Below are positions 47,590-57,576 of a stretch of DNA of 64,000 nt, one piece after another (within the stretch, counting starts at the first letter, position 1; the number at the start of each line of letters is the position of its first letter). Below the pieces are notes generated by a model. That model ran no database searches and had not been told where the DNA came from. It saw only the letters and a program-made list of their open reading frames with translations. This DNA comes from JACVRW01 sp036407035. GTDB lineage: Bacteria; Actinomycetota; Thermoleophilia; Solirubrobacterales; Thermoleophilaceae. The translations under genes and the position numbers were made by a program. The stretch lies in NCBI GenBank assembly GCA_036407035.1, contig DASXAA010000219.1:8924-72923 (forward strand), written 5' to 3'.

Positions 47590-48268
47590 TGGCGATCCGC
47601 CACGACAACACCGAGCTCTCGACCGCGGTCCAGGACTACGCGAAGGCGATCTGGACGCTCGCGCAGCGCACCGGCGACCCGGTCTCCACCTCGGCGATCG
47701 CCGAGCGCCTGGACGTGGCGCCGGCGTCGGCCTCGGCGATGGTCAAGCGGCTCGAGTCGCTCGGGCTCGTCTCGCGCGAGCCCTACCACGGCGTGCGGCT
47801 GACGCGGGCCGGCGAGCGAGTGGCGCTCGAGGTCGTGCGCCACCACCGGCTGCTGGAGCTCTACCTGGCGGAGGCGCTCGGGATGCCGTGGGACCAGGTG
47901 CACGCCGAGGCCGAGGTGCTGGAGCACGCGATCTCGCCGGAGCTGTCCGAGCTGATCGCGAAGAAGCTCGGCGACCCGACGCGCGACCCCCACGGCGACC
48001 CGATCCCGACCCGCGACGGCCGCATCGACGAGTCGCCCACGCGGGCGCTCGCCGACCTTCCGGACGGCGAGCGTGGCCGATTCGTGCGCGTCTCCGACGC
48101 CGACCCCGAGATGCTGCGCTACCTGGCCGGCCGCGGGATCTCGCCGGGCGACGGCTTCGAGGTGGTCTCGCGCGAGCCGTTCGACGGCCCGCTCACGGTG
48201 CGGTTCGGCCGCAAGGAGCACGTGCTGGGCGGCGCGCTCACGCGCGCGATGAGGACGGCGCCGGAGTG

Positions 48269-48269
<1 letters not shown>
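47589..48269 (+). CDS. DtxR/MntR-family metalloregulator
   Basis: A 226-residue metal-dependent repressor with the DtxR order: winged helix (AIAERLDVAPASASAMVKRLESLGLV), dimerisation/metal helix bundle (RHHRLLELYLAEALGMPWDQVHAEAEVLEHAISPE) and a C-terminal SH3-like FeoA-type domain (ISPGDGFEVVSREPFDGPLTVRFG). At the position of the DtxR Cys102 the residue is Glu (AEAEVLEH), as in manganese-specific MntR, while the N-terminal Asp-Tyr (QDYAKAIW) also matches the MntR type. Manganese sensing is therefore likelier than iron. It sits third in the metal operon, flanked by one-base TGATG overlaps on both sides, and probably represses it through the box at 45292-45310. Confidence 0.88.
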
Positions 48270-49582
<1,313 letters not shown>

Positions 49583-49593
49583 CCTCCGCGGCC

Positions 49594-49956
49594 GTGCCGC
49601 TCGCCGACGAATTCCAGGCGGTCGTCGACTCACTGCCGCCGGACTGGACCGCGCTCGAGCTCGACCTGCGCCTCGCCGACGAGGACCGCTACGTGGAGGC
49701 CGCGACGTTGCTCGTCACGATCAACGCGATGCCCTACTCGCAGGACGAGTGGCACTGGCGGATCAGGGTCGCGCACGGGTTCGGCCACGCCGCCGCGCCC
49801 GAGACCGTGCGCGGCACGCTCGCGCTGATGGACGAGCAGGGGATCGAGGGCGAGCTCGTGGTGCGCGAGGCGCGCTCGGGCCGGGTAGAGGTGACCCAGA
49901 TGTGGGGACGGCCGGAGTCGGTGCGCCAGGAGTTCCGGCGGCGGCGTGCCCAATGA
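49594..49956 (+). CDS. Small protein of unknown function
   Basis: A 120-residue soluble protein starting at GTG, 12 bases after the Nramp gene. VDSLPPDWTALELDLRLADEDRYVEAATLLVTINAMPYSQDEWHWRIRVAHGFGHAAAPETVRGTLALMDEQGIEGELVVREARSG suggests an alpha/beta fold ending in basic RQEFRRRRAQ. I do not recognise a family. Its place at the end of the metal operon could mean read-through or a role in the same response, but no metal ligands stand out apart from the paired His and Trp (DEWHWRIRVAHGFGH). Confidence 0.65.
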   Translation: MPLADEFQAVVDSLPPDWTALELDLRLADEDRYVEAATLLVTINAMPYSQDEWHWRIRVAHGFGHAAAPETVRGTLALMDEQGIEGELVVREARSGRVEVTQMWGRPESVRQEFRRRRAQ

Positions 49957-49977
49957 CAACCACCGGGAGGTAACGCC

Positions 49978-50409
49978 ATGCCGAAGAGGACCGCCGACGC
50001 GCGCTGGGAGGGCTCGGTGCAGGAGGGGCAGGGGACGATCAGGCTGGGCAGCGGCTCCTACGAGGGCCCCTACTCGTTCCAGTCCCGCTTCGCGGAGGGC
50101 GACGGCACGAACCCCGAGGAGCTGATCGCCGCCGCCCACGCGGGCTGCTTCTCGATGGCGCTCTCGCTCGTCCTGGGCGGCGCGGGCCACCCGCCGGACA
50201 GCCTCGAGACGACCGCCACCGTTCACATCGAGCGCGAGGGCGAGGGCTTCGCGATCCCGCGCATCGAGCTGCGCACGCGGGGGCGCGTGCCCGGCATCGA
50301 CGCGGAGGAGTTCCAGCGCCACGCGCAGGCCGCCAAGGAGGGCTGCCCGGTGTCGAAGGCGCTCGCCTCGGTCGACTCGATCGAGCTGGACGCCGAGCTC
50401 GTCGAGTAG
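49978..50409 (+). CDS. OsmC/Ohr-family thiol peroxidase
   Basis: A 143-residue OsmC-like protein that reduces organic hydroperoxides. The two redox Cys are in HAGCFSMALSLVLGG and KEGCPVSKAL, the standard pair, and the N-terminal strands (ADARWEGSVQEGQGTIRLGSG) form the dimer fold. The length is that of OsmC rather than Ohr. A GGGAGG precedes the ATG. The electron donor in actinobacteria is usually a lipoyl-type or mycothiol-linked partner and cannot be told here. It is followed after two bases by a small gene. Confidence 0.9.
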   Translation: MPKRTADARWEGSVQEGQGTIRLGSGSYEGPYSFQSRFAEGDGTNPEELIAAAHAGCFSMALSLVLGGAGHPPDSLETTATVHIEREGEGFAIPRIELRTRGRVPGIDAEEFQRHAQAAKEGCPVSKALASVDSIELDAELVE

Positions 50410-50411
50410 GG

Positions 50412-50720
50412 ATGGCCGCCGTGGCGGTGCTGTGCCCGGACCTGCTGTTCGGGTCGAAGCTCGAGAGCGCGCTGCGCGACGCCGGGCACGAGGTGCTGCC
50501 CGCAGACGCCGACGCCGATCTGCTGATCGTGGACCTGACGACCGACGCCGACGCCCGCATCCAGCAGACCGCGGACGCCGCGCCGCCGCGGCTCGGCTTC
50601 TACTCGCACGTCGAGCAGGACGTGCGCCGGCGCGCCGAGGCGGCCGGCTTCAGGCGCGTGGTGCCGCGCTCGCGCATGGCGCGCGAGGCGGCACTGCTCG
50701 TCGACTCGACGCTCGGCTGA
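50412..50720 (+). CDS. Receiver-like fold protein, unknown function
   Basis: A 102-residue protein two bases after osmC. AVLCPDLLFGSKLESALRDAGHEVLPADADADLLIVDLTTDADARIQQTADAAPPRLGFYSHVEQDVRRRAEAAGFRRVVPRSRM has the beta-alpha repeat order of a CheY-like receiver, including a strand-ending Asp in LLIVDLT at the phospho-site position and the later R-V-V-P-R-S (where receivers have a Lys-Pro). The acidic pocket is incomplete, so it may be a pseudo-receiver. Cotranscription with osmC suggests a linked stress role (inference). Confidence 0.65.
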   Translation: MAAVAVLCPDLLFGSKLESALRDAGHEVLPADADADLLIVDLTTDADARIQQTADAAPPRLGFYSHVEQDVRRRAEAAGFRRVVPRSRMAREAALLVDSTLG

Positions 50721-50722
50721 CC

Positions 50723-52144
50723 CTACTGCGACGCCGGTCTCGGGAAGCTCACCGGGCTCCTGTTGCCGTCCTTGTCCACCGCGCGGACGCCGAAGAAGAA
50801 GTTGTCCTTCGACATGCCCTCGAGCGTGTGGCTCGTCACGTTGCCCACGCGCAGCGAGTGCGTCCAGTCGGGATCGGTGGTGTCGCGCCAGACGATCTCG
50901 TAGCCGGCGAGGTCGGGCTCGGTGTTCGCGTTCCAGCGGATCTCCGTGTCGTTCGTCAGCTGCGCCGCGATTATCCGCGTGTTCGCCGGGCCGGCCGGGG
51001 CGCTGGCGAGCGCCGCGAGCGCCGCGCCGTTCACACGCGCGACCCGCGCGATGTAGCGGAAGTCGACGAACTGCGGCAGGTCGCCGATCAGCTTGCCGTC
51101 CTCCACGCGGACGTCTTGATGCTGGTGGTCGAAGTTCTCGTTCGGCTCGGTGAAGCGCACCGCGCTGCGGTAGCCGCGCTCGAGGAACGGGATGTTGTCG
51201 CCGCCGCGCAGGTAGCGGTCGCGCCGGTAGATGAGCCACACGCGCATGTCCGTCGCGCGGTTCTGGGCGACGCTCCTCACGTACCGCGCCAGCTGCCGCG
51301 CGGGCGAGTCGTTCTCGCCGCCGACCGCGCGCCGGATGTTGGCCTCCGCCGGCGTCTCGTCGGTGGGCACGCCCTCCGAGAACAGGCGCACCGTGTGCGG
51401 GTCGTGCAGGCCGTTGCCGCCGACCGAGCTGCCGACGATGTCGTTCGTGAACATGCCCGCGACGTTCATGCCCTGCTGCTTCGCCACCTCGGCGAAGTGC
51501 GTCGATCCATAGAGGCCCTGCTCCTCGCCCGCGACCGCCATGAAGACGATCGTGGCGTCCCACTCGTGCCTCGCCATCACGCGCGCGAGCTCGAGCACCG
51601 TGGCCACGCCGGAGGCGTCGTCGTCGGCGCCGGGGGCGTCGCACGTGGGGTTCACGGGGTCGCCGCACATCGAGTCGTAGTGACCGCTGATCACGTACAC
51701 GCGGTCGGCCGATTCGGGCTGGGTGCCCCTAAGGGTCGCGACGACGTTGGTGATCGTGGTCGGCACCGGGATGCGCGAGGCGGGCTGCTGGACGTAGCTC
51801 TGGAGCTCCACCGACATGCGGCCGTCAGAGGCCGCCGCGGACTGTTCGAACCGGCTCCTGATCCAGTCGCGCGCGGCGCCGATGCCGCGGTCCGGGTCGG
51901 TCTGCGACGAGAGCGTGTTGCGCGTGCCGAAGGAGACGAGCTTGCGGATCGTGTGCTCGATCCGGTCCGAGTCGACCTGCCTCAGCATCCGGCGCACCTC
52001 GGGCGGCGGCTCGGACCCCTGCCCGTGCAAGGCGCGTACGGCGCGCTCGCTGGCGTCGCCGGCCTGACCCATGACGGCGATGCAGGCGAGCACGCTCAGC
52101 AGCGCGCTGGCAAGCGCGAGCGTCCATGGACGGAGCTTTCTCAT
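50723..52144 (-). CDS. Secreted M28 zinc aminopeptidase with FN3-like domain
   Basis: A 473-residue exported metallopeptidase of family M28. A signal helix (LALASALLSVLACIAVMG) is followed by a prodomain and the peptidase core: the zinc ligands are His in VISGHYDS, Asp in APGADDDASGV, Glu in VAGEEQGLYGS (with the catalytic Glu), Asp in FTNDIVG and His in NFDHQHQD. After about residue 390 an FN3-like module begins (TEIRWNANTEPDLAGYEIVWRDTTDPDWTHSLRVG). It would release N-terminal residues from peptides outside the cell. There is no lipobox, so it is free or wall-associated. It is divergent from nothing and stands alone. Confidence 0.87.
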   Translation of the reverse strand: MRKLRPWTLALASALLSVLACIAVMGQAGDASERAVRALHGQGSEPPPEVRRMLRQVDSDRIEHTIRKLVSFGTRNTLSSQTDPDRGIGAARDWIRSRFEQSAAASDGRMSVELQSYVQQPASRIPVPTTITNVVATLRGTQPESADRVYVISGHYDSMCGDPVNPTCDAPGADDDASGVATVLELARVMARHEWDATIVFMAVAGEEQGLYGSTHFAEVAKQQGMNVAGMFTNDIVGSSVGGNGLHDPHTVRLFSEGVPTDETPAEANIRRAVGGENDSPARQLARYVRSVAQNRATDMRVWLIYRRDRYLRGGDNIPFLERGYRSAVRFTEPNENFDHQHQDVRVEDGKLIGDLPQFVDFRYIARVARVNGAALAALASAPAGPANTRIIAAQLTNDTEIRWNANTEPDLAGYEIVWRDTTDPDWTHSLRVGNVTSHTLEGMSKDNFFFGVRAVDKDGNRSPVSFPRPASQ

Positions 52145-52191
52145 TGGTGACCTCCCCCTCAGTGAAGTGGCACCGAGAGCGCTACCCGGGG

Positions 52192-53139
52192 TCAGCGCAG
52201 GTCGAACGCCCCGTCCACGTCCGGCGGCCGGCCGAGGATCCCGAAGCGGACGTCGAACCGCGCCCAGCCCTCGAGCGCCTCCCTGTCTAGACGCAGCGGC
52301 GGCCGCAGCGCCGGGGCGACCGCGGCCAGCTGCGCGCGCACGAGCCCCTCGTCCGCCCCGGAGCTGCGCACGATGTCGCCGACCGCGGCGTCGCGGTCGG
52401 CAAGCGCGGCCCTGGTGCCGTCGGCGAGCGCGGCGAGCACGCGGTCCACGAGCGCGCGGCGCTCCCTCAGCGTCCGGCGCGTAACGACCAGTACCAGCTC
52501 GGGATACCGCGGCGCGCCGTAGTCGTCCACGCGGAACTCGCGCGTGCGGACGCCGCGGCGCCGCAGCGTCACGCCCTCCGCGTTCCAGAAGGCGACCACC
52601 GCGTCCACGCGCCCGGCGATCAGGCTGGGCACGGCCGAGAAGCCGATCGTGGTGCGCCTCACGCGAGCCGGGTCGCCACCGTCGTGCTGCACGACCGCGC
52701 GCAGCACGGCGTCGTCGGAGGGCAGCCCGGTCACGCCGACCCGACGACCCTCGAGGTCGACCGGGCGCCGCACGCCGCCGCGCGCGATCACGGCCGCGAG
52801 CGGCCGCTGCACCAGAGCGCCCACGCCCACGATGTCGCTGCCGCGCTCGCGCGCCAGGCCGAGGTCGTGGATGTCGACCACCGACATGTCGGCGCGGCCG
52901 GCCGCGAGCAGCTTGAGCGAGTCCGTGGACGCCGCCGGGACGCGGATCGTCAGGTCCACCCCGTGGCGGCGGTCGAGGCCGTCGCGGACGGCCGCGTACG
53001 CGCCCACGTGCACCGCGTTCGGCTGGAAGTCCAGCGCGAGGTCCACCGGCGTGGCGCCGCTCCCGCCGCTTCCATCACCGCATCCGGCCCCCCACAGGGC
53101 GACCAGGACCAGGACGGTCACACGCAGGAGGCTCCGCAC
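52192..53139 (-). CDS. NMT1/THI5-like substrate-binding lipoprotein
   Basis: A 315-residue ABC-type binding protein with a lipobox (LVALWGAGC) at the end of its signal. The mature start VDLALDFQPNAVHVGAYAAV is the hallmark of the NMT1/THI5-like family that binds thiamine pyrimidine precursors, and SLKLLAAGRADMSVVD and SLIAGRVDAVVAFWNAEGV are the hinge strands. No permease or ATPase gene is adjacent, so either the transporter is elsewhere or the protein serves another role. An alternative ligand (nitrate, taurine or riboflavin type) is possible. It is divergent from the aquaporin gene by 48 bases. Confidence 0.78.
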   Translation of the reverse strand: MRSLLRVTVLVLVALWGAGCGDGSGGSGATPVDLALDFQPNAVHVGAYAAVRDGLDRRHGVDLTIRVPAASTDSLKLLAAGRADMSVVDIHDLGLARERGSDIVGVGALVQRPLAAVIARGGVRRPVDLEGRRVGVTGLPSDDAVLRAVVQHDGGDPARVRRTTIGFSAVPSLIAGRVDAVVAFWNAEGVTLRRRGVRTREFRVDDYGAPRYPELVLVVTRRTLRERRALVDRVLAALADGTRAALADRDAAVGDIVRSSGADEGLVRAQLAAVAPALRPPLRLDREALEGWARFDVRFGILGRPPDVDGAFDLR

Positions 53140-53187
53140 GGACCGCGAAGCCTATGGCTGATCGTCAGGAACCGAGGAGGTCGCACC

Positions 53188-53940
53188 GTGGACGAACGCG
53201 GACCCGCCGCATACCTGGCCGAGTTCATCGGCACGCTGTTGCTCGTCTTCTTCATCACCGCGGTGGTGTCGCTGTTCGTGACGCCGCCGGGCCCCGCCAA
53301 CCCCAACCCCTTCATCGACTGGTCCGTGATCGGGCTTGTGCACGCCTTCGTGCTGTTCGCGCTGATCCAGGCCCTCGCGGTGGCTTCGGGGGCGCACTTC
53401 AACCCGGCCGTGACGATCGGGCTGGCGGCCCTGCGCCAGATCAGCCCGCCGGACGCGGTGATCTACATCGTGGCCCAGCTGGCCGGCGCGGTGGCGGGCG
53501 CGCTGCTGACGAAGCTGCTCCTGAACGACTTCCCGAACGCCGACAACGTGAACTTCGGCGCGGTGGCCATCAGCGACCGCCTCGACGGCAAGCTCACGCT
53601 CGGGATGCTCGGCGAGTTCATCGGCACGTTCATGCTGGTCTTCACGATCATCGGCGCCGCCGTCGACCCGCGGACGGACCGCGCGGTGAGCCCGTGGGCC
53701 ATCGGCGCCGCGCTCGGGATCGGGGTGATGATCATGGGCTCCCTCACGGGCGGCTCGTTGAACCCGGCGCGCGCGTTCGGCCCGGCGATCGTCTCGGGCG
53801 AGTGGGACGGCTTCTGGCATTTCGTGCTCGCGTACTGCGTCGCACCGGCGCTCGGCGCCATCGTCGCGGCGTTCCTCTACCTTGCGGTCCTCAGGCAGCG
53901 AGGCGGTAAGGGGGTCGAAGGATTGGAGCCGGTCGGCTGA
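53188..53940 (+). CDS. MIP-family aquaporin / glycerol channel
   Basis: A 250-residue major intrinsic protein with six spans and both asparagine-proline-alanine boxes: HFNPAVTIGLAAL after helix 2 and LNPARAFGPAIV after helix 5. The second half begins LGMLGEFIGTFMLVFTIIGAAVDP. The GTG at 53188 is preceded by GAGGAGG. Whether water, glycerol or another neutral solute passes depends on the aromatic/arginine filter, where the Arg of NPARAFG is present. A secreted-protein gene overlaps its stop (CTGA). Confidence 0.9.
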   Translation: MDERGPAAYLAEFIGTLLLVFFITAVVSLFVTPPGPANPNPFIDWSVIGLVHAFVLFALIQALAVASGAHFNPAVTIGLAALRQISPPDAVIYIVAQLAGAVAGALLTKLLLNDFPNADNVNFGAVAISDRLDGKLTLGMLGEFIGTFMLVFTIIGAAVDPRTDRAVSPWAIGAALGIGVMIMGSLTGGSLNPARAFGPAIVSGEWDGFWHFVLAYCVAPALGAIVAAFLYLAVLRQRGGKGVEGLEPVG

Positions 53941-55034
53941 TCGCACGCGGGGCGCTCGTCCTCCTGGCGGCGGCGGTCGCCCTCCTCGCCGTGCCGGCCG
54001 GCGCGAGCGCGATCGCGCTGTCGGTGACGGTCCCGGACGGCGCCTTCCTCGAGGAGGACCTGGCTTTCACGATCGAGGCGAGCGGTGTGGCGGACGGCAC
54101 CGCCCGCCTCGTCGTCAAGGCGCGGCCGGCCGCGGGCGGTCCGTGCGCCGGCGAGCCGGCGACCGACTCCGGACGAGTCGTGCTCGACCAGGCCGTGGCC
54201 GACGGCCCGTCGGGCGGCTTCGGCCCGCTCACGGCCTCGGTCGTGGCGCCCGACCCCGGCGGCTTCCTGTTCTGCGCGTGGCTCGTCGGGCCGGGCGGGT
54301 CCGTCACCGGGTCGCAGTCGACCGAGGTGACGATCCAGCCCGGCGCACAGATCCTCGACCTCGAGCTCGCGCCGTGGCGTCCGTTCCGGCACGCGCGGCC
54401 GCGGGCGCTGCGGGTGGAGCGCGGGGTGCCGGTGGCCGTCACGGTCGCCGTGAACAACGACCTGCCGGGCCGGTTCGCGTACGTGAAGCTGGCGCGGCGG
54501 GCGTGCGCGCGGTACTACGCCGCCCAGCGGGGCCGCGTGCTGCTGAGGGGCGCGCGGCTGCGCTTCGGGCCGCGGGGGCGCCCGCGCCTGACGGAGATCG
54601 CGCTCCGGCGGCGGCACTTCGACCGCGGCGGCCGGCGCTGGCGAGTCTGCGCCTGGGTCCAGGAGGGCCGCGCCGACAGGGCGCCCGAGGACACGGCCTT
54701 CCAGAGGATCACTGTCGCCCGCGCCAGGACCGGCACGGTCGCGCGGATCGTGCGCGCGGGCGGGCGCACGTTCCTGCTCGCCGCGTCGCGGCGGGGCGTT
54801 CCGCTCGACCGCGGCGCTGTCACGTTCCTGCGCGGCGCCCGCGGCATCAGCGCCCGGCCGCTGCGGCGCCTGCGGGCGCGGCCCTACTGCGCGCGCGGGC
54901 GCCAGCTGGGCCTCTTCGCCGGCGTGCCCGCGGGCGCCACCGGCGTCCACTACTCCGGCGCGCGCTCGCTGCTGCCGAGCGCCGGCGGCGTGACGAGGGT
55001 GCGTGGCCTTCGCAAGGGACGCTGCCCGGTATAG
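53937..55034 (+). CDS. Secreted basic protein, apparent CTG start
   Basis: A 365-residue protein of unknown function. Its signal peptide (IARGALVLLAAAVALLAVPAGASA) is only complete if translation starts at CTG 53937, which overlaps the aquaporin stop as CTGA; the first ATG/GTG/TTG is GTG 53991, inside the end of the signal helix, and an in-frame stop lies at 53907. A rarer ATT at 53922 is the only other option. The mature protein has a beta-sandwich-like first half (AIALSVTVPDGAFLEEDLAFTIEASG) and a very Arg-rich second half with scattered Cys. It may bind polyanions such as wall polymers (inference). Confidence 0.7.
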   Translation: MIARGALVLLAAAVALLAVPAGASAIALSVTVPDGAFLEEDLAFTIEASGVADGTARLVVKARPAAGGPCAGEPATDSGRVVLDQAVADGPSGGFGPLTASVVAPDPGGFLFCAWLVGPGGSVTGSQSTEVTIQPGAQILDLELAPWRPFRHARPRALRVERGVPVAVTVAVNNDLPGRFAYVKLARRACARYYAAQRGRVLLRGARLRFGPRGRPRLTEIALRRRHFDRGGRRWRVCAWVQEGRADRAPEDTAFQRITVARARTGTVARIVRAGGRTFLLAASRRGVPLDRGAVTFLRGARGISARPLRRLRARPYCARGRQLGLFAGVPAGATGVHYSGARSLLPSAGGVTRVRGLRKGRCPV

Positions 55035-55066
55035 AGTTGCATCACGCGACTCAGGAGGGACTCCCC

Positions 55067-55465
55067 ATGGCCGGTTACTGCGTCAAGCGGATCGACGAGA
55101 TGGAAGGGATCTACCGCGGCGCCTTCAAGCTCGCCCGCGCCGAGCTCGGGGTCAGCTCGTTCGGGCTCCAGGTGATCGACTTCCCGCCGAACATCGACGC
55201 CCACCCCGAGCACGACCACTCGCACGACGGCCAGGAGGAGGTCTACCTGGCGCTGCGCGGCGGTGGGGAAATCGAGATCGACGGCGAGCGGCACGCGCTC
55301 GACCCGGACACGCTCGTGCGCGTGTCGCCGGGGACCAGGCGCAAGGTGTACTCGGGCCCGGAGGGCCTGCGGCTGCTGGCGATCGGCGGCGTGCCCGGCA
55401 AGGCGTACGAGGTCGACCAGTCGACGGAGCTCGGCGCGCCGGACCCGATGGCGGCCGCGAGCTAG
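55067..55465 (+). CDS. Cupin-domain protein
   Basis: A 132-residue single cupin. The first motif is DAHPEHDHSHDGQEEVYLALRGGGEIEIDGE, containing three His and a Glu that form a typical G(X)5HXH(X)3,4E(X)6G metal site; the second motif PDTLVRVSPGTRRKVYSGPEGLRLLAIGG lacks the expected second-motif His, so the metal site may be partial. A good ribosome site (AGGAGGGA) precedes ATG 55067. Such small cupins include dioxygenases, isomerases and storage folds. The reaction is unknown. Confidence 0.8.
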   Translation: MAGYCVKRIDEMEGIYRGAFKLARAELGVSSFGLQVIDFPPNIDAHPEHDHSHDGQEEVYLALRGGGEIEIDGERHALDPDTLVRVSPGTRRKVYSGPEGLRLLAIGGVPGKAYEVDQSTELGAPDPMAAAS

Positions 55466-55478
55466 CGCCGCCTGACGC

Positions 55479-55778
55479 TCACACGCCGACCCAGCGCACC
55501 CGCGCGCCGCGGAGGCTGAGCGTGGAGCGCGGCGCCGGCTCCGGCCTGCCCTCGGCGACGTCGAGCTCCGCGAGCCGGCGCAGCACCAGCGCGCGTTCGG
55601 CGTCCAGCTCCTGCAGGCGGACGAGCAGGTCGTCGCGGATCCCGGCGAGCTCGTCCGTCGTCGTCAGGCGGGCGCCGGCCGGCGCCCCGCCGGCCGCGAA
55701 CGGGTCCGCCCCGGATGGGACGCGCCGCGCCAGCTCGGCCTCGAGCTGCGCGATCTGGCGGCGCAGCTCGCGCCGCAC
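55479..55778 (-). CDS. Short coiled-coil protein, possibly truncated
   Basis: A 99-residue protein starting at GTG, with heptad-like helices (RELRRQIAQLEAELARR; DDLLVRLQELDAERALVLRRLAEL) and a basic beta-like tail (TLSLRGARVRWVGV). An in-frame stop lies 12 bases upstream of the start. Its 5' end is only eight bases from the breakpoint of the beheaded MlaE gene, so this gene may itself have lost upstream sequence. No family is recognised. Confidence 0.45.
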   Translation of the reverse strand: MRRELRRQIAQLEAELARRVPSGADPFAAGGAPAGARLTTTDELAGIRDDLLVRLQELDAERALVLRRLAELDVAEGRPEPAPRSTLSLRGARVRWVGV

Positions 55779-55786
55779 CGCGGTCC

Positions 55787-56242
55787 ATCACGGCCGACCT
55801 CGGCGCGCGCAAGATCCGCGAGCAGCTGGACGCGCTCCAGGTGCTCGGCGTCGACCCGATCAAGAACCTCGTGGTGCCGCGCTTCCTGGCCCTGATGGTC
55901 GTCACCGGCCTCTTCAACCTCTACGCGATCTGCTTCGGCGTCCTCGGCGGCGTGCTCGCGACGATCGCGTTCGACGCGCCGCTGGGGCCGTTCTTCGCCA
56001 CGCTCCTGAACAACGCCTCGACCGTCGACCTGTGGGGGTCGGTGGTCAAGACGACCCTGTTCGGGGCGATCATCGCGATCGTCTGCTGCTACAAGGGCAT
56101 GACCGCGTCGGGCGGGGCGGAGGGCGTCGGCCGCGCGGTCAACCAGAGCGTGGTGATCGCGTTCCTCGCGATCTTCGCGTTCAACTACGTCTTCACGCAG
56201 ACCCTGCTGGCGACGCACCCGGAGGTCTCGGTGATCAAGTGA
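55787..56242 (+). pseudogene. 3' fragment of MlaE/YrbE-type ABC permease
   Basis: About 151 codons match the second half of an MlaE permease, the membrane subunit of lipid (Mla/Mce) ABC importers: ITADLGARKIREQLDALQVLGVDPIKNLVVPRFLALMVV followed by two further helices and ALFSxx-like ends, to VSVIK and a stop. Intact MlaE is about 250 residues; the first roughly 100 are missing and the upstream sequence belongs to an opposite-strand gene. No start codon with a ribosome site precedes it, and no mce or mla genes adjoin. It is either a decayed remnant or the product of a rearrangement or assembly join. Confidence 0.7.
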
Positions 56243-56843
56243 GCGGCGACCGCACGGCGACGAACCAAGGGCCGTCGTGCACGACATCGCCGGCGCCGCC
56301 GAGCTCGGCCACCAGCCCCGGCGCCGTGAAGTAGCGCTTGTACACGAGGTGGCGGGAGCCGTCGTTCAGCGTCCGCTCCTGCCACTCCTCGGGCTCGACG
56401 CCGTCGTGCAGCGCGGAGTCGATCACGAGCAGCTCCCCCGCCACGCGGCGCGCCTCCGCGACGAATCGCTCGCGCTCGCCCGGATCGAGGTGGCCGTAGA
56501 AGTGCCCGGTCATGAGGCGTTCGAACTCGCCGTCCTCGAACGGCAGCCCGAAGGCGTCGCCCTTGACGAGCCGCGCGTGCGGCAGCCGCGCGGCCGCCTC
56601 GGCGAGCATGCGCTCGCTCTGGTCGAGCCCGGTCACCTCGCCCCGCACGTGCCGGGTGAGGAAGCCGGTGCCGCACGCCACGTCCAGCACCCGGGCGGGC
56701 GGCAGAGCGGCGACGGCCCCGCAGAGCGCGTCGACGTCCTCCCGCCAGCCGGGCCGGTCGCGGTCCGCGAACAGGCCGGCGCCGAGGTACCAGTCGTCGT
56801 ACTCGGGGGCGCGCCTGTCGTAGTACTCAGCGAAAGAAGTCAT
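56235..56843 (-). CDS. Class I SAM-dependent methyltransferase
   Basis: A 202-residue methyltransferase of the class I fold. The AdoMet motif I is ARVLDVACGTGFLTRHV, motif post-I is VTGLDQSERML, and RLVKGDAFGLPFEDGEFERLMTGHFYGHL gives the motif II-III region. The N-terminus begins FAEYYDRRAPEYDDWYLG, typical of the small ubiE-like group. Its start overlaps the end of cofE by 17 bases, so it is the last gene of the F420 operon. The acceptor is unknown; a link to F420 is inference from position. Its 3' end overlaps the MlaE fragment by eight bases. Confidence 0.83.
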   Translation of the reverse strand: MTSFAEYYDRRAPEYDDWYLGAGLFADRDRPGWREDVDALCGAVAALPPARVLDVACGTGFLTRHVRGEVTGLDQSERMLAEAAARLPHARLVKGDAFGLPFEDGEFERLMTGHFYGHLDPGERERFVAEARRVAGELLVIDSALHDGVEPEEWQERTLNDGSRHLVYKRYFTAPGLVAELGGAGDVVHDGPWFVAVRSPLT

Positions 56844-57576
56844 CCTCGCGCGGCCGCCTGAGCGCCGCGGCGCCGGGGCCGTCCTCTCGCGTCACATGAT
56901 GCCCGAGGCCGCGAACGAGCACGGCCGGCTGGCGCGAGTCCTTGCAGCGAGCGAGGTCCGAGGCGGCGGCGACCGAGTCGGCGATCGCGATCGAGGTCAC
57001 GTGCAGCGTGCGGCCGAACGCGTCCAGGCGGTCGCGCCAGGCGTCCAGCGGCGTGAGGCCCGCGACGCCGATCGCCACGTCGGTCTGGCCGAGGCGCCAC
57101 GCGCGGCCGAACGAATCCGTCACCACCACCGCCGGCCGCACCCCGCGCCGCTCTCCGACGCCGGCCCGCAGGCCGCGCGCGGAGGCGTCGGGATCCCGCG
57201 GCAGCAGCACGACCTCACCGGGCACGGACGCGTTCGACTGGTCCACGCCCGCGTTCGCGCAGACGAAGCCGTGGTGCGTGAGGCAGATCAGCACGCCGCG
57301 CTCGGCACGCAGCACGTCGGCCGACTCGTCGAGCACCACCTGCACGAGCCGCGGGTCCTTGCCGTGCTCGCCCGCGAGTGCGCGCGCCCGCTCCTCGGGC
57401 TCCACCGAGTCGAGCCGGCGCACCCGCCCCTCGGCCTTCGACACCGCCTTGTGCGCGACGACGAGCACGTCGTCGTCGGCCAGATCGGCGGGCGCGGCGT
57501 CTGCCATCAGCGCCGCGAGGTCGTGGCCGGCGGCCAGCTCGGGCAGGGCCGGGAGGGCTGCGATCGAGAGCGTCAG
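56827..57576 (-). CDS. cofE: Coenzyme F420:L-glutamate ligase, apparent CTG start
   Basis: A 249-residue F420-0:gamma-glutamyl ligase that adds the glutamate tail to coenzyme F420 with GTP. The signature stretches DDVLVVAHKAVSKAEGRVRRLDSVEP, ICLTHHGFVCANAGVDQSNA and VVVTDSFGRAWRLGQTDVAIGVAGL are all present. The first ATG/GTG/TTG (57507) would cut off the conserved N-terminal strand (LSIAALPALPELAAGHDLAAL); only CTG at 57576, overlapping the cofC stop as CTGA, restores it. It lacks the C-terminal reductase domain of the fused FbiB. It is third in the cofD-cofC-cofE operon. Confidence 0.87.
   Translation of the reverse strand: MTLSIAALPALPELAAGHDLAALMADAAPADLADDDVLVVAHKAVSKAEGRVRRLDSVEPEERARALAGEHGKDPRLVQVVLDESADVLRAERGVLICLTHHGFVCANAGVDQSNASVPGEVVLLPRDPDASARGLRAGVGERRGVRPAVVVTDSFGRAWRLGQTDVAIGVAGLTPLDAWRDRLDAFGRTLHVTSIAIADSVAAASDLARCKDSRQPAVLVRGLGHHVTREDGPGAAALRRPREDDFFR

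Noticed and set aside
52192..53139. Complete thiamine-precursor ABC transporter
   Set aside because: Only the binding protein is present; no permease or ATPase gene is adjacent.
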